Of a DNA stretch of 64,000 bases, positions 49,728 to 58,671 are shown piece by piece (position 1 is the stretch's first letter; the number at the start of each line of letters is the position of its first letter). Source of the DNA: Kordiimonas sp. (lineage in GTDB: Bacteria; Pseudomonadota; Alphaproteobacteria; Sphingomonadales; Emcibacteraceae); the NCBI GenBank assembly GCA_002700365.1, contig PADB01000012.1:496001-560000 (forward strand), written 5' to 3'. The translations under genes and the position numbers were made by a program. The notes under the pieces were generated by a model. That model was not told the DNA's origin. It did no database searches and saw only the letters and a list, made by a program, of their open reading frames with translations.

Positions 49728-49755
49728 ATAGAAGGGCTAAAATAGCCGAAACAAG
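49728..49755 (-). promoter_or_regulatory. Candidate RpoH (heat-shock) promoter of clpX
   Basis: On the minus strand CTTG (49755-49752) precedes CTTCTAT (49734-49728) by 17 bp; this matches CYTATNT at six of seven positions. Transcription would start at about 49721, immediately at a hairpin formed by CAATGC (49702-49707) and GCATTG (49715-49720). Confidence 0.5.
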
Positions 49756-49860
49756 GCAAAAAACAGTTCTATAACGCCTGTAACGTCACACATAATGTTA
49801 CAAGAGTTACAAAATACAGTTCAATATATGATTAACAAAAACGTCTACTTTAAAAAAACG

Positions 49861-49885
49861 GGCCGGAAACATAAGATTCCCGGCC
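49861..49885 (-). terminator. Intrinsic terminator after clpP
   Basis: The stem GGCCGG (49861-49866) / CCGGCC (49880-49885) is followed on the minus strand by CGTTTTTTT. It ends clpP before the clpX promoter region. Confidence 0.85.
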
Positions 49886-49908
49886 TGCACTGAATATCAT
49901 CACAAAAA

Positions 49909-50532
49909 CTAATCGTCTTTGACTTCGCGTTTTTCAACAACAACATCAATAAGACCGAAGTCCTTTGCTTCTTCAGCAGACATGAAATTATCACGCTCCA
50001 ACGCCTGCTCGACCTTTTCCAGCTTTTGTCCAGTATGCTTCACATAAATACCATTAAGACGTTCACGCAGAGAAAGAATTTCTTTGGCCTGAATTTCAAT
50101 ATCTGTTGCCTGGCCTTGTGCGCCACCAGAAGGTTGGTGAACCATAATACGTGAATTAGGAAGTGCAAAACGCTTCCCTTCAGTGCCTGCGGCCAACAAC
50201 AAAGATCCCATTGAACAGGCCTGGCCGATACATAACGTCGCCACATCCGGACGTATATATTGCATCGTATCATACATTGCCAAACCTGATGTCACGACAC
50301 CACCCGGCGAATTGATATAAATGGAAATGTCTTTTTTGGGGTTTTCAGCCTCTAAAAACAAAAGCTGCGCACAAACGACGCTGGAGACAGCATCATTGAC
50401 CTGACCCGTCAAAAAGATAATCCGTTCTTTCAGAAGACGCGAATAGATATCATATGAACGCTCACCCCGACTGGTTTGTTCAACCACCATAGGGACTAAT
50501 GTACTCATATAGGTATCGTATGCGTCGCTCAT
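49909..50532 (-). CDS. clpP: ATP-dependent Clp protease proteolytic subunit
   Basis: Serine protease that forms the tetradecameric chamber used by ClpX and ClpA. The 207 aa protein has the catalytic triad Ser107 (GQACSMGS), His132 ([11 protein letters not shown]) and Asp181. The start [34 protein letters not shown] is standard, with GGGAAGAAG in front. It lies between tig and clpX; its promoter appears to overlap the tig terminator. Confidence 0.98.
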   Translation of the reverse strand: MSDAYDTYMSTLVPMVVEQTSRGERSYDIYSRLLKERIIFLTGQVNDAVSSVVCAQLLFLEAENPKKDISIYINSPGGVVTSGLAMYDTMQYIRPDVATLCIGQACSMGSLLLAAGTEGKRFALPNSRIMVHQPSGGAQGQATDIEIQAKEILSLRERLNGIYVKHTGQKLEKVEQALERDNFMSAEEAKDFGLIDVVVEKREVKDD

Positions 50533-50562
50533 CTGCTTCTTCCCTGTTAATCTAAAGCGTAA

Positions 50563-50591
50563 AGATAAAAGCCGGGCATCCTTTATTCAAG
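50563..50591 (-). promoter_or_regulatory. Candidate RpoH (heat-shock) promoter of clpP, inside the tig terminator
   Basis: On the minus strand CTTG (50591-50588) is followed after 18 bp by TTTATCT (50569-50563), matching the alphaproteobacterial heat-shock consensus at six of seven -10 positions. CTTG lies in the loop of the tig terminator. The leader before clpP would be about 24 nt. Confidence 0.55.
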
Positions 50592-50604
50592 ATCACCCGG
50601 CTTT
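50568..50604 (-). terminator. Intrinsic terminator after tig
   Basis: The 9 bp stem AAAGCCGGG (50568-50576) / CCCGGCTTT (50596-50604), with a 19 nt loop, begins 4 bp after the tig stop and is followed on the minus strand by TATCTTT. Confidence 0.8.
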
Positions 50605-50607
50605 ATT

Positions 50608-52116
50608 TTATTCAGCTTTATCAGTTTTTTTTGTCGTTTTCTTGGCCGCAGTTTTCTTTGGAGCCGCCTTCTTCGCATCAGCGTCTTTTGCTGCAGGCTT
50701 TTTCGCGGCAGCTTTTTTCTTTGGTGCTGCCTTCTTCTTGGCCGCAGCTTTTTTCTTCGGAGCTGCCGCTTCCTCATCTGCTTCCATCGCTGCAATAAGC
50801 TGCTCGCGATTTGTTGATTTCTCCGTCACTGTCGCCAGTTCCAGAATATAATCAACAACCTTGTCTTCAAACAACGGCGCCCGCAATTGTGCCAAAGCCT
50901 GAGGGTTTTTCTGATAATATTCAAAAACCTGCTGCTCCTGCCCTGGATAACGCCGAGCTTCTTCAGCAACCATACGGCTCACTTCTTCCTGTGCCACTGT
51001 GATTTCTTTAGATTGACCAATTTCGGCTAACAACAGACCCAAACGTACACGGCGCACGGCAATAGCCATATACTCATCCCGCAAAGATTCGTCTGGCTCC
51101 CCGACATCATCTGGCTTCAACTCAGGATTATCTTCTGAGGCCTCACGGTACATGTCGAATTTCAACTGCTGCCAAATTTGTTCAAATTCCATTTCGACCA
51201 TGCCTTCCGGCACATCGAAAGTCACCTTCTCTGCCAACACGTCCAACAACGCACGCTTCAACTGGGTACGGCTCAGATTGTCATTCTCTTTACCGATTTG
51301 CTCCTTGACCGCCTCTTTCAAGGCTTCAAGGTTTTCCATCCCCATACGTGTCGCAAGTTCATCATTGATTTCAACAGGGGCTGGCTTCCGAACTTCTTTA
51401 ACAGTCACGTCAAATACAGCTTCTTTGCCCGCTAAATCCTTATTGCCGTATTCCTCCGGGAATGTCACGGTCACAGCGACTTCCGCACCAGTTTTCTGCC
51501 CGACAAGCTGATCTTCAAAACCAGGAATAAAGGTGTTAGAGCCTAACTCCAGCTCAAAATCTGTCCCTTCACCGCCGTCAAAGGCTACGTCATTGATTTT
51601 CCCTAGGAAATCAATCAAGACCGCATCGCCTTCTTTCGCCTTATAAGTCTTGGCAGCCTTGGCAAAATTCTTTTGCTGCTCTGTCATTTTAGACAGGAAT
51701 TCTTCGACTTCTTTGTCTTCAATTTCGACGACATTTTTTTCTAGGGTAATGTCAGAGAAATCAGGCAGTTCAAAGTCAGGAATGATTTCCACTTCAATGG
51801 TATATTCCAGATCAGCGCCATCTTCATAGGATGCAATTTCCACTTTCGGCTGCATTGCCGGGCGGACCTTTTGTTCATCCAGTGCATTTTGCGAAGTTTG
51901 CTGAATAGTCTCTTCCAGAATCTGCCCCATTAAGCGGGGACCATGCAGCTTCTTCAGCAGAGAGGCCGGCGCTTTGCCGGGACGGAAACCTGGCATTTTG
52001 ATTTGATCTTTGAGCTTATCCAGCTCTGTATCCAACCGCTCATCAATATCCTGTGCCGCGACAACAACTTTATATCCGCGCTTCAGGCCCTCAGAAAGTG
52101 TCTCTACTACTTGCAT
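50608..52116 (-). CDS. tig: Trigger factor with a Lys/Ala-rich C-terminal tail
   Basis: Ribosome-bound chaperone and peptidyl-prolyl isomerase. The 502 aa protein has the ribosome-binding motif GFRPGKAP at about residues 43-50, the PPIase domain (about 150-240) and the C-terminal chaperone arms. The last 53 residues (about 450-502) are almost only Lys, Ala, Pro and Thr (blocks like APKKKAAAKKKAAPKKK), giving a very basic tail. This is beyond the roughly 430-450 aa of E. coli-type trigger factor. Adjacent to clpP. Confidence 0.95.
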   Translation of the reverse strand: MQVVETLSEGLKRGYKVVVAAQDIDERLDTELDKLKDQIKMPGFRPGKAPASLLKKLHGPRLMGQILEETIQQTSQNALDEQKVRPAMQPKVEIASYEDGADLEYTIEVEIIPDFELPDFSDITLEKNVVEIEDKEVEEFLSKMTEQQKNFAKAAKTYKAKEGDAVLIDFLGKINDVAFDGGEGTDFELELGSNTFIPGFEDQLVGQKTGAEVAVTVTFPEEYGNKDLAGKEAVFDVTVKEVRKPAPVEINDELATRMGMENLEALKEAVKEQIGKENDNLSRTQLKRALLDVLAEKVTFDVPEGMVEMEFEQIWQQLKFDMYREASEDNPELKPDDVGEPDESLRDEYMAIAVRRVRLGLLLAEIGQSKEITVAQEEVSRMVAEEARRYPGQEQQVFEYYQKNPQALAQLRAPLFEDKVVDYILELATVTEKSTNREQLIAAMEADEEAAAPKKKAAAKKKAAPKKKAAAKKPAAKDADAKKAAPKKTAAKKTTKKTDKAE

Positions 52117-52271
52117 AGATGGCTCAACTTTTTATTCATGGGCAGCCCATACTGCCATTTTTGTCCTATTCCGCTCCCCGTGATTGCAACCTTGTAACGA
52201 CTCTACCGGGCAAAGCCTCTGGCATGTCATATGCGTTAAAATACGACCAGAACAGAATGTTTTAATTATGA

Positions 52272-52357
52272 TGGTGCGGGCGGAGGGACTTGAACCCCCA
52301 CGTCGCAAGGACACTAGAACCTAAATCTAGCGCGTCTACCAATTTCGCCACGCCCGC
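52272..52357 (-). tRNA. tRNA-Leu (TAG)
   Basis: An 86 nt class II tRNA on the minus strand with a long variable arm. The anticodon stem CTAGA/TCTAG encloses TTTAGGT with anticodon TAG. The acceptor pairs GCGGGCG with CGCCCGC, and CCA is encoded. The 203 bp between it and nnr holds no gene or clear structure. Confidence 0.96.
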
Positions 52358-52560
52358 ACAGCCCGAAAGTTCATTCCTTCCGAACGACACAGGTCATTTA
52401 CAAAGCAAACAACACCCTCGTCAACCGGTAAATACGCTCTTGGATCATTTTACCTCGAAAAAGTCCGGAAAACCTCTTTAATGGCCTGATAATAATGACG
52501 ACACACTGAAATACGTCGCTCCTTTTCACACACACCCTCCAAAAGGCACTGTAAAAAATC

Positions 52561-54069
52561 TTAATTTTTTAATTTTCTCAGCAATGGCGGCAATTGTTTT
52601 TCAATATCCTCCGCGATGAGTCCGGGACCAAAACGCTTAGCCGCCTCGCCATGAAGCCATACTGCGGCACATGCGGCATCAAATACCTCCATGCCTTGTG
52701 CTAACAATCCCGTTATCATGCCCGCCAACACATCCCCTGACCCGGCTGTTGCTAATGCAGGCGGCGCATTTGCAGCAATAACAGCCTCTCCTGTCGGCGC
52801 AGCAATAACTGTGTCGCCCCCTTTAAAAACCACAACCGCACCGCTATGAGCAGCCGCACTTATGGCCATTTCGCATTTACCAATTGGCTGTGCCGCAATA
52901 TCAGGAAAAAGTCGCCGGAACTCCCCACCATGAGGCGTAAGCACAACCCCTGAATTTTCACGTTGTTTTATGGCCGCAAAGAGATCATCTGGACTTTCTT
53001 CGAAAATCGTTAAGGCATCTGCATCCAACACGCAAAGATGCCCACTCTTTAATGTCGCCAAAACACGCATTTTAGTTTGCATCGTAACACCGTTGGCGGG
53101 CCCGACACACCACGCGTTTCGTCTATCATCCTGCAACAATAATTCATATTCGTCCTGATTGACGAAACTTTTTATCATCACGGCACTCAATTGCGAAGCC
53201 AGAGGAACAATAGCCCCGCTGGGGGCCGCAACAGTCACTAATCCTGCCCCAATTCGCAAAGCGGCCCTCGCCGCCAACCGGGCGGCTCCCGTATGCATTT
53301 CATCGCCGCTAACGACAACGGCATGACCCCGGCTATACTTGTGCCCCATAACCATTGGCCATGGATATTTCCCTACCCACAAAGTCGGGTTATTAAGAGT
53401 TATGCTTTGGGTTAAACGATCAATGAAACGTTCAGGTATTCCAATATCCACAACACGGAGCTGACCACTATAACACCGCCCTGGCAACAGAACATGCCCG
53501 CGCTTCGGTCGGCAAAAGGTCACCGTCATATCTGCCTGAAAAGCAATTCCCGCAACATGGCCCGTATCGCCGTTAATACCCGATGGTATATCAATAGCAA
53601 TCCTGGCACACCGCCACGTGTTGACGGTCTTAATGACAGCCGCGGCCACGCCTTCTATATCACGTGCAAGTCCCGCCCCAAATAGCCCATCGACCACAAC
53701 ATCTGGCGGACGACATGATGTGACCTCAGAAAGAGGCATCAATGTCCCCTGCCATTTGTCCGCCATCAAGGCCGCATCACCTTTTAAGGCATCGCGATCA
53801 CCTAATAAGCCTACACTAACGTCCCAGCCCTGGTTTTGTAGTTCACAGGCAACAACAAAACCATCACCGCCATTATTCCCGGGACCACACAATATGATGG
53901 CCGTACCCACCCCGTATTTTTCCGAGATACACCGGGCAACACCACCGCCCGCCGCAGCCATGAGTGTCTCACCTGAAATGCCGCTTTTTATAGTTAGGCG
54001 GTCCAATTGATACATTTGTTCGACCGAAAGCAAGAGTCCTTCTCCGCCCAACGATTTGTCGTATATCAT
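52561..54069 (-). CDS. nnr: Bifunctional NAD(P)H-hydrate repair enzyme (epimerase and dehydratase)
   Basis: Repairs hydrated NADH/NADPH: the N-terminal YjeF-like domain epimerises NAD(P)HX and the C-terminal ribokinase-like domain dehydrates it with ADP or ATP. The 502 aa fusion has CGPGNNGGDGFVVA in the first half and GSGDVLAGMITGLLAQG near the end. The ATG at 54069 is chosen because GGGAGGAAAAGG lies just upstream; an earlier ATG at 54090 extends the frame by seven residues. It is divergent from glnB with tRNA-His between them. Confidence 0.94.
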   Translation of the reverse strand: MIYDKSLGGEGLLLSVEQMYQLDRLTIKSGISGETLMAAAGGGVARCISEKYGVGTAIILCGPGNNGGDGFVVACELQNQGWDVSVGLLGDRDALKGDAALMADKWQGTLMPLSEVTSCRPPDVVVDGLFGAGLARDIEGVAAAVIKTVNTWRCARIAIDIPSGINGDTGHVAGIAFQADMTVTFCRPKRGHVLLPGRCYSGQLRVVDIGIPERFIDRLTQSITLNNPTLWVGKYPWPMVMGHKYSRGHAVVVSGDEMHTGAARLAARAALRIGAGLVTVAAPSGAIVPLASQLSAVMIKSFVNQDEYELLLQDDRRNAWCVGPANGVTMQTKMRVLATLKSGHLCVLDADALTIFEESPDDLFAAIKQRENSGVVLTPHGGEFRRLFPDIAAQPIGKCEMAISAAAHSGAVVVFKGGDTVIAAPTGEAVIAANAPPALATAGSGDVLAGMITGLLAQGMEVFDAACAAVWLHGEAAKRFGPGLIAEDIEKQLPPLLRKLKN

Positions 54070-54304
54070 ACCTTTTCCTCCCAAAAGCATGGTGTCACGA
54101 CAGCAAAGCCATGTCTATCCTCATTACGGCATTGACCTTTTCAATTCGCAACGCGCAAATTCAGCGCCGTAAAAATATAAAAAAATATCCCCATTACCCT
54201 CATACCTCTCCAAAACAATAAAGATAAGAAGGCATCCTGCACCACGCCCCACAAGCATGAGACGGTTGAAATTTCAGGAAGTGAGAGTAAAATTTAGGGA
54301 AGGA

Positions 54305-54382
54305 TGGGGCGAGTGACCGGTTTTGAACCGGCGACCTCCAGAGCCACAATCTGGCGCTCTAACCAACTGAGCTACACCCGCC
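54305..54382 (-). tRNA. tRNA-His (GTG)
   Basis: The anticodon stem CCAGA/TCTGG encloses TTGTGGC with anticodon GTG. The acceptor has the extra G-1:C73 pair of tRNA-His (GGCGGGTG against CACTCGCC), and CCA is encoded. It lies between nnr and the glnB promoter region. Confidence 0.97.
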
Positions 54383-54564
54383 ATCATTTGAACAGCGCTC
54401 TTGTACTTTTCTGAATCAATTCCGTCAAGCTATGTTTTTCATCAACCGTTTTTTTGCTACGATCGCAGAAGATAAGCACATAATGTCTAATTATTATTCA
54501 CCGTGCTCATTAATTAATCAATTTGTGCTAACATTTTCATCGAATTCACGGTAAGAGATTAAAA

Positions 54565-54590
54565 AAACCTTTATAAATTAAAGAAGGTTT
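54565..54590. promoter_or_regulatory. Inverted repeat next to the sigma-54 promoter
   Basis: AAACCTT (54565-54571) and AAGGTTT (54584-54590) are perfect inverted arms separated by 12 bp, ending 5 bp before the -24 GG box. It may be an operator. Confidence 0.35.
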
Positions 54591-54593
54591 GAA

Positions 54594-54611
54594 TTGGCAC
54601 GCAGTGTGCTT
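54594..54611 (+). promoter_or_regulatory. Sigma-54-type promoter of glnB-glnA
   Basis: TTGGCACGCAGTGTGCTT at 54594-54611 has GG (54596-54597) and GC (54608-54609) exactly 10 bp apart, as in the -24/-12 consensus. The TSS would be near 54621, about 78 bp before glnB. This fits nitrogen control of glnB-glnA. Confidence 0.75.
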
Positions 54612-54683
54612 AAGACTCTACCACCAGTCGTCACACGCCTGAGCATTAGAATGCTGTCAGAGGCAACGCTAAAGGACTTTTAA

Positions 54684-55037
<354 letters not shown>

Positions 55038-55043
55038 TATTCC

Positions 55044-55065
55044 TGTATAGTCAATGCACTATACA
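55044..55065 (+). promoter_or_regulatory. Intercistronic dyad between glnB and glnA
   Basis: TGTATAGT (55044-55051) and ACTATACA (55058-55065) form a perfect 8 bp inverted repeat with a 6 nt loop just after the glnB stop. No T run follows, so it is more likely a regulator site or a processing/stability hairpin than a terminator. Confidence 0.45.
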
Positions 55066-55114
55066 TAATACCTAATCTAACTTCTTAATAACTAACTTAC
55101 GGGAAGAAACTAAC

Positions 55115-56524
55115 ATGTCAGACGTTAAAAGCCTCCTTGAAATGATCAAGGAAAAAGAAATTCAGTCTGTTGACCTTCGCTTCACCGACCCTCGTGGTAA
55201 GTGGCAGCACCTGACGATGGACGCTGGTGTTGTAGACGAAGAAATGTTCGAAGAAGGCGTCATGTTCGATGGCTCCTCTATTTCAGGTTGGAAAGCCATT
55301 AATGAATCCGACATGATCCTGAAGCCTGACGCCTCAACAGCGACTATGGACCCCTTTATGGCACAACCAACTGTTGTCGTGTGCTGTTCCATTGTTGAGC
55401 CTTCAACAGGCGAAGGGTATAATCGTGACCCACGTTCAACAGCCGAACGTGCAGAAGCCTACCTGAAATATAGCGGCGTCGGTGACACAGCCTATTTCGG
55501 GCCTGAGCCTGAATTCTTCATGTTTGACCATGTAACATTCGACGTCAGCTATAATGGTGCCAGCTATGAACTGGACGATGTCGAAGGACCTTATAACAGC
55601 AAGCGTCAATATGAAGGCGGCAACATCGCGCACCGTCCTGGCGTAAAAGGCGGATACTTCCCTGTTGCCCCTGTTGATTCCTGCTCTGACATTCGCGGTG
55701 AAATGGTTGCCATTATGAAAGAGCTTGGCCTGCCAATGGACAAGCACCACCACGAAGTGGCACCGTCACAGCATGAACTGGGAATGATGTTCGGCACATT
55801 GTTGCAAACAGCCGACCGCGTACAGCAGTATAAATATGTAGTGCACCAGGTGGCTCACGCCTACGGTAAAACCGCAACATTTATGCCAAAGCCTGTTGCT
55901 GAAGATAACGGCTCCGGTATGCACACACACCAATCAATCTGGAAAGATGGTGAGCCATTATTTGCTGGTTCTGGCTATGCTGATCTGTCTGAAACCTGCC
56001 TGTACTATATCGGCGGTATCATCAAACATGCAAAAGCCCTTAACGCGTTCACAAACGCGTCGACAAACAGCTACAAGCGTCTTGTCCCTGGTTTTGAAGC
56101 ACCTGTTCTGCTGGCGTATTCCGCACGTAACCGTTCTGCATCTTGCCGTATTCCTTATGGCACAAGCCCGAAAGCAAAACGTGTTGAAATTCGCTTCCCG
56201 GATCCAACAGCGAACCCATACCTCGCCTTCTCTGCCATGCTGATGGCTGGCCTTGACGGCATTGAAAACAAAATCCATCCTGGTGAAGCAATGGATAAAG
56301 ACCTTTATGCGCTTCCACCGGAAGAGCTGGCACAGGTTCCAACTGTTGCAGCTTCATTGGATGAAGCTTTGAATGCGCTTGATAATGACCGTGAATTCCT
56401 GAAAAAAGGTGGCGTGTTCACTGATGACCAGATTGACGGTTATCTGGATCTTAAGCGCGAAGAAGCGCAAGCCGTGAACATGGCTCCACACCCAATGGAA
56501 TTCCAGCTGTATTATTCTGTATAA
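55115..56524 (+). CDS. glnA: Glutamine synthetase type I
   Basis: Main ammonia-assimilating enzyme. The 469 aa protein has [10 protein letters not shown] and [17 protein letters not shown] in the catalytic core and the adenylylation site Tyr398 ([10 protein letters not shown]), so it is expected to be controlled by GlnE. The ribosome-binding site GGGAAGAAAC precedes the ATG. It follows glnB by 77 bp and ends in a strong terminator. Confidence 0.98.
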   Translation: MSDVKSLLEMIKEKEIQSVDLRFTDPRGKWQHLTMDAGVVDEEMFEEGVMFDGSSISGWKAINESDMILKPDASTATMDPFMAQPTVVVCCSIVEPSTGEGYNRDPRSTAERAEAYLKYSGVGDTAYFGPEPEFFMFDHVTFDVSYNGASYELDDVEGPYNSKRQYEGGNIAHRPGVKGGYFPVAPVDSCSDIRGEMVAIMKELGLPMDKHHHEVAPSQHELGMMFGTLLQTADRVQQYKYVVHQVAHAYGKTATFMPKPVAEDNGSGMHTHQSIWKDGEPLFAGSGYADLSETCLYYIGGIIKHAKALNAFTNASTNSYKRLVPGFEAPVLLAYSARNRSASCRIPYGTSPKAKRVEIRFPDPTANPYLAFSAMLMAGLDGIENKIHPGEAMDKDLYALPPEELAQVPTVAASLDEALNALDNDREFLKKGGVFTDDQIDGYLDLKREEAQAVNMAPHPMEFQLYYSV

Positions 56525-56551
56525 TCAGATAGCTATTTCCAGAAGAACACG

Positions 56552-56578
56552 AAAGCCCCCGCCTGCTGCGGGGGCTTT
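56552..56578 (+). terminator. Intrinsic terminator after glnA
   Basis: An 11 bp perfect stem, AAAGCCCCCGC (56552-56562) / GCGGGGGCTTT (56568-56578), with loop CTGCT, is followed by T. It ends the glnB-glnA unit. Confidence 0.95.
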
Positions 56579-56763
56579 TTTATGTGATCACACGAAATTC
56601 CAATGATGCCACCGCCACATAAAAATTGGGGTAAAAATAAAGGGGAAGGTCAAATTATTCCTTCCTTAACCTTAAACTGTCATAGTTATCCATAACTTAG
56701 AAACTCATCTTACTCCCCTTAGATGGCGACAGAAGATAGACACAGAAGATAAACAAGGACGTT

Positions 56764-57348
56764 TTGAACAAGATGAAAGAGCAGGCCGACATCTTCGCAC
56801 AGGTAAAAGGGAAGAATATTAATGAACAGACCCTGCTCGCCACAGATTACCTCAATCACTTCAACGAAATTGTTATGTTGATTGAAATGGTCCCGGACAT
56901 GCCAGAATGCCTTGATGACATACTGGAATGGACCCCAAAAAGTTATACCCAGCATTTTGAAGACAGCAGTTTTACAGAAAAAGAGCTCGCCATTACGGCC
57001 TACGCCCATGTCCCGGAAGAGTTTCTAAATCCTTTTGAAACATGTGTCGCAAATATGGACCGCCTGGTGCTGGCTGCTATGGAAAACCTTGAGGGAGCAC
57101 TCATGGCCGAAGCTAATAACCGCGTCAGCCTTATTGCTGCCCAAACATCTAATGCCTTACGAAAATTGATTGATACATGCGGGGCGATCATCAATGGAAC
57201 GACGCTCACCGTTCATCAGGAAGACATTGATCAATATTTTGCCTTGGAATCCTCTGATGGCACCCCACCGGATACAAGTATAGATGTTCCGGCTGCCCCT
57301 CCTACAAACGACCTGGCTCAAGACGACATTGACGCCCTGTTCAATTAA
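56764..57348 (+). CDS. Unrecognised helical protein with two FliM-N-like DID motifs
   Basis: A soluble, acidic, mainly helical protein with no signal peptide or membrane helix. Two similar short motifs stand out: HQEDIDQYF at residues 151-159, and AQDDIDALFN at residues 185-194, the very C-terminus, joined by a Pro-rich linker (about 165-182). The second resembles the CheY-binding N-terminus of FliM (SQAEIDALLN in E. coli). The rest (about 20-145) is not a family I can name, although the phrase DYLNHFNEIVMLIEMVPDMP looks conserved. The start may be TTG at 56764 (AAGGA 4 nt upstream, 194 aa) or ATG at 56773 (191 aa). It lies downstream of the glnA terminator and appears monocistronic. An alternative is a general adaptor unrelated to motility. 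Confidence 0.7.
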   Translation: MNKMKEQADIFAQVKGKNINEQTLLATDYLNHFNEIVMLIEMVPDMPECLDDILEWTPKSYTQHFEDSSFTEKELAITAYAHVPEEFLNPFETCVANMDRLVLAAMENLEGALMAEANNRVSLIAAQTSNALRKLIDTCGAIINGTTLTVHQEDIDQYFALESSDGTPPDTSIDVPAAPPTNDLAQDDIDALFN

Positions 57349-57584
57349 CTCGTCGATAAATTCGACCAGAGCACTATATTTTTACACTCCTATCTGATAG
57401 TAATACCCCTGTTTGGGGAGCGCATTGAGAAAGATTAATCCTCTCATATTCTAATTGCGTACATATCCACGAGTAACTTCCAATTTCACTTTATTAAAAA
57501 TTACTTATTTAACCGCATAGACATCATCTATATGATAACTAATAAATATAATATATTTCATTCAGAATATACGCAGGCTGCTTG

Positions 57585-58661
57585 ATGAAAAAATCGTATC
57601 TCATTGCTTTTGTTTTTGTAATTGTATTAAGTGTATGGATTTTTTCGGGACAAAGTTCCACGACAACAGAAACTGTAGACTTACCCACGACCATAGCGGA
57701 ACAAAGAGGTGGGAGCACCTTCGTCAAAGTTGAAGCCAGTCTCGCCCAGCCGCATAAAGTACAAATAACTTTACGGGGACGGACGGAAGCCATTCGTACC
57801 GTACACTTGCGCAGCCAAACAGACGGCCAGGTGGCAAAGGTCCTGGGGCAACAAGGTGACAGGGTCAAAGAAGGAGACCTCATCTGTCAGCTAGACGTCG
57901 ATGACCGCGCCGCAAAACTTGATGAAGCAAAGGCTTTACGTGCTCAGCGTGCCCTTGAATATGCCGCTGCACAGAAACTATCGGATAAAGGGCACCGTTC
58001 CGATACGCAAACCGCTGCGGCAAAGGCACTATATGATGCGGCAAAAGCAATGGTCACTCAAATGGAAATCAATTTGGGGCACGCAGAGATCACGGCAGCC
58101 TTTGATGGCATTATCGACCAGCGCCCTGCTGAAGTCGGTGATTATCTGCGCAAGGGTGATGTATGCGCCGTACTCATGGATGAAAATCCGTTCTTAGTGG
58201 TAGGGTATATTTCCGAACAAAACGTGGCACCCGTTGAAATAGGAATGCCCGCGGATGTTCGTCTGGTTACAGGTGAACAACTAACAGGAACGGTTAGATA
58301 CATCTCTAAAATAGCGAATCCTAATACCCGCACTTTCCGCATTGAAGTTTTGGTCAACAACCCGGACGCCAAATTGCGTGATGGTATTACCACAGAAATC
58401 AATATGGGACTTTCTGAAACTTACGCCCATCACATAACACCAGGTGTCTTAGTCCTAAACGAAGCAGGGATTATCGGCCTGCGTCTCGCTGATGAAAATA
58501 ACACTGTTATTTTCGCCCCTGTCGAAATAATTGATAGCGACGACAAAGGGGTCTGGGTCAAAGGGTTACCGGAAAAGGCTCGCATCATTACCGTGGGGCA
58601 AGAATTTGTCGCGGCAGGACAAAAAGTCCGCCTCACTAATACCGCAGAACTCCAGCACTAA
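57585..58661 (+). CDS. RND efflux periplasmic adaptor (membrane fusion protein)
   Basis: Bridges an RND pump to an outer-membrane channel. The 358 aa protein has an N-terminal membrane anchor (LIAFVFVIVLSVWIF), paired biotinyl-lipoyl halves (GQQGDRVKEGDLICQLD and VGDYLRKGDVCAVL), a short coiled hairpin between them, and a beta-barrel domain (about 200-290). The ATG at 57585 follows an in-frame TTG. Its stop is 10 bp before the pump gene, so they are one operon. No outer-membrane channel gene is present here. Confidence 0.92.
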   Translation: MKKSYLIAFVFVIVLSVWIFSGQSSTTTETVDLPTTIAEQRGGSTFVKVEASLAQPHKVQITLRGRTEAIRTVHLRSQTDGQVAKVLGQQGDRVKEGDLICQLDVDDRAAKLDEAKALRAQRALEYAAAQKLSDKGHRSDTQTAAAKALYDAAKAMVTQMEINLGHAEITAAFDGIIDQRPAEVGDYLRKGDVCAVLMDENPFLVVGYISEQNVAPVEIGMPADVRLVTGEQLTGTVRYISKIANPNTRTFRIEVLVNNPDAKLRDGITTEINMGLSETYAHHITPGVLVLNEAGIIGLRLADENNTVIFAPVEIIDSDDKGVWVKGLPEKARIITVGQEFVAAGQKVRLTNTAELQH

Positions 58662-58671
58662 GGGCTTATAA

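Noticed and set aside
54481-54545. NtrC-type palindrome upstream of the glnB sigma-54 promoter
   Set aside because: Isolated GTGC/GCAC half sites are present but not with the spacing of a GCAC-N7-GTGC site.
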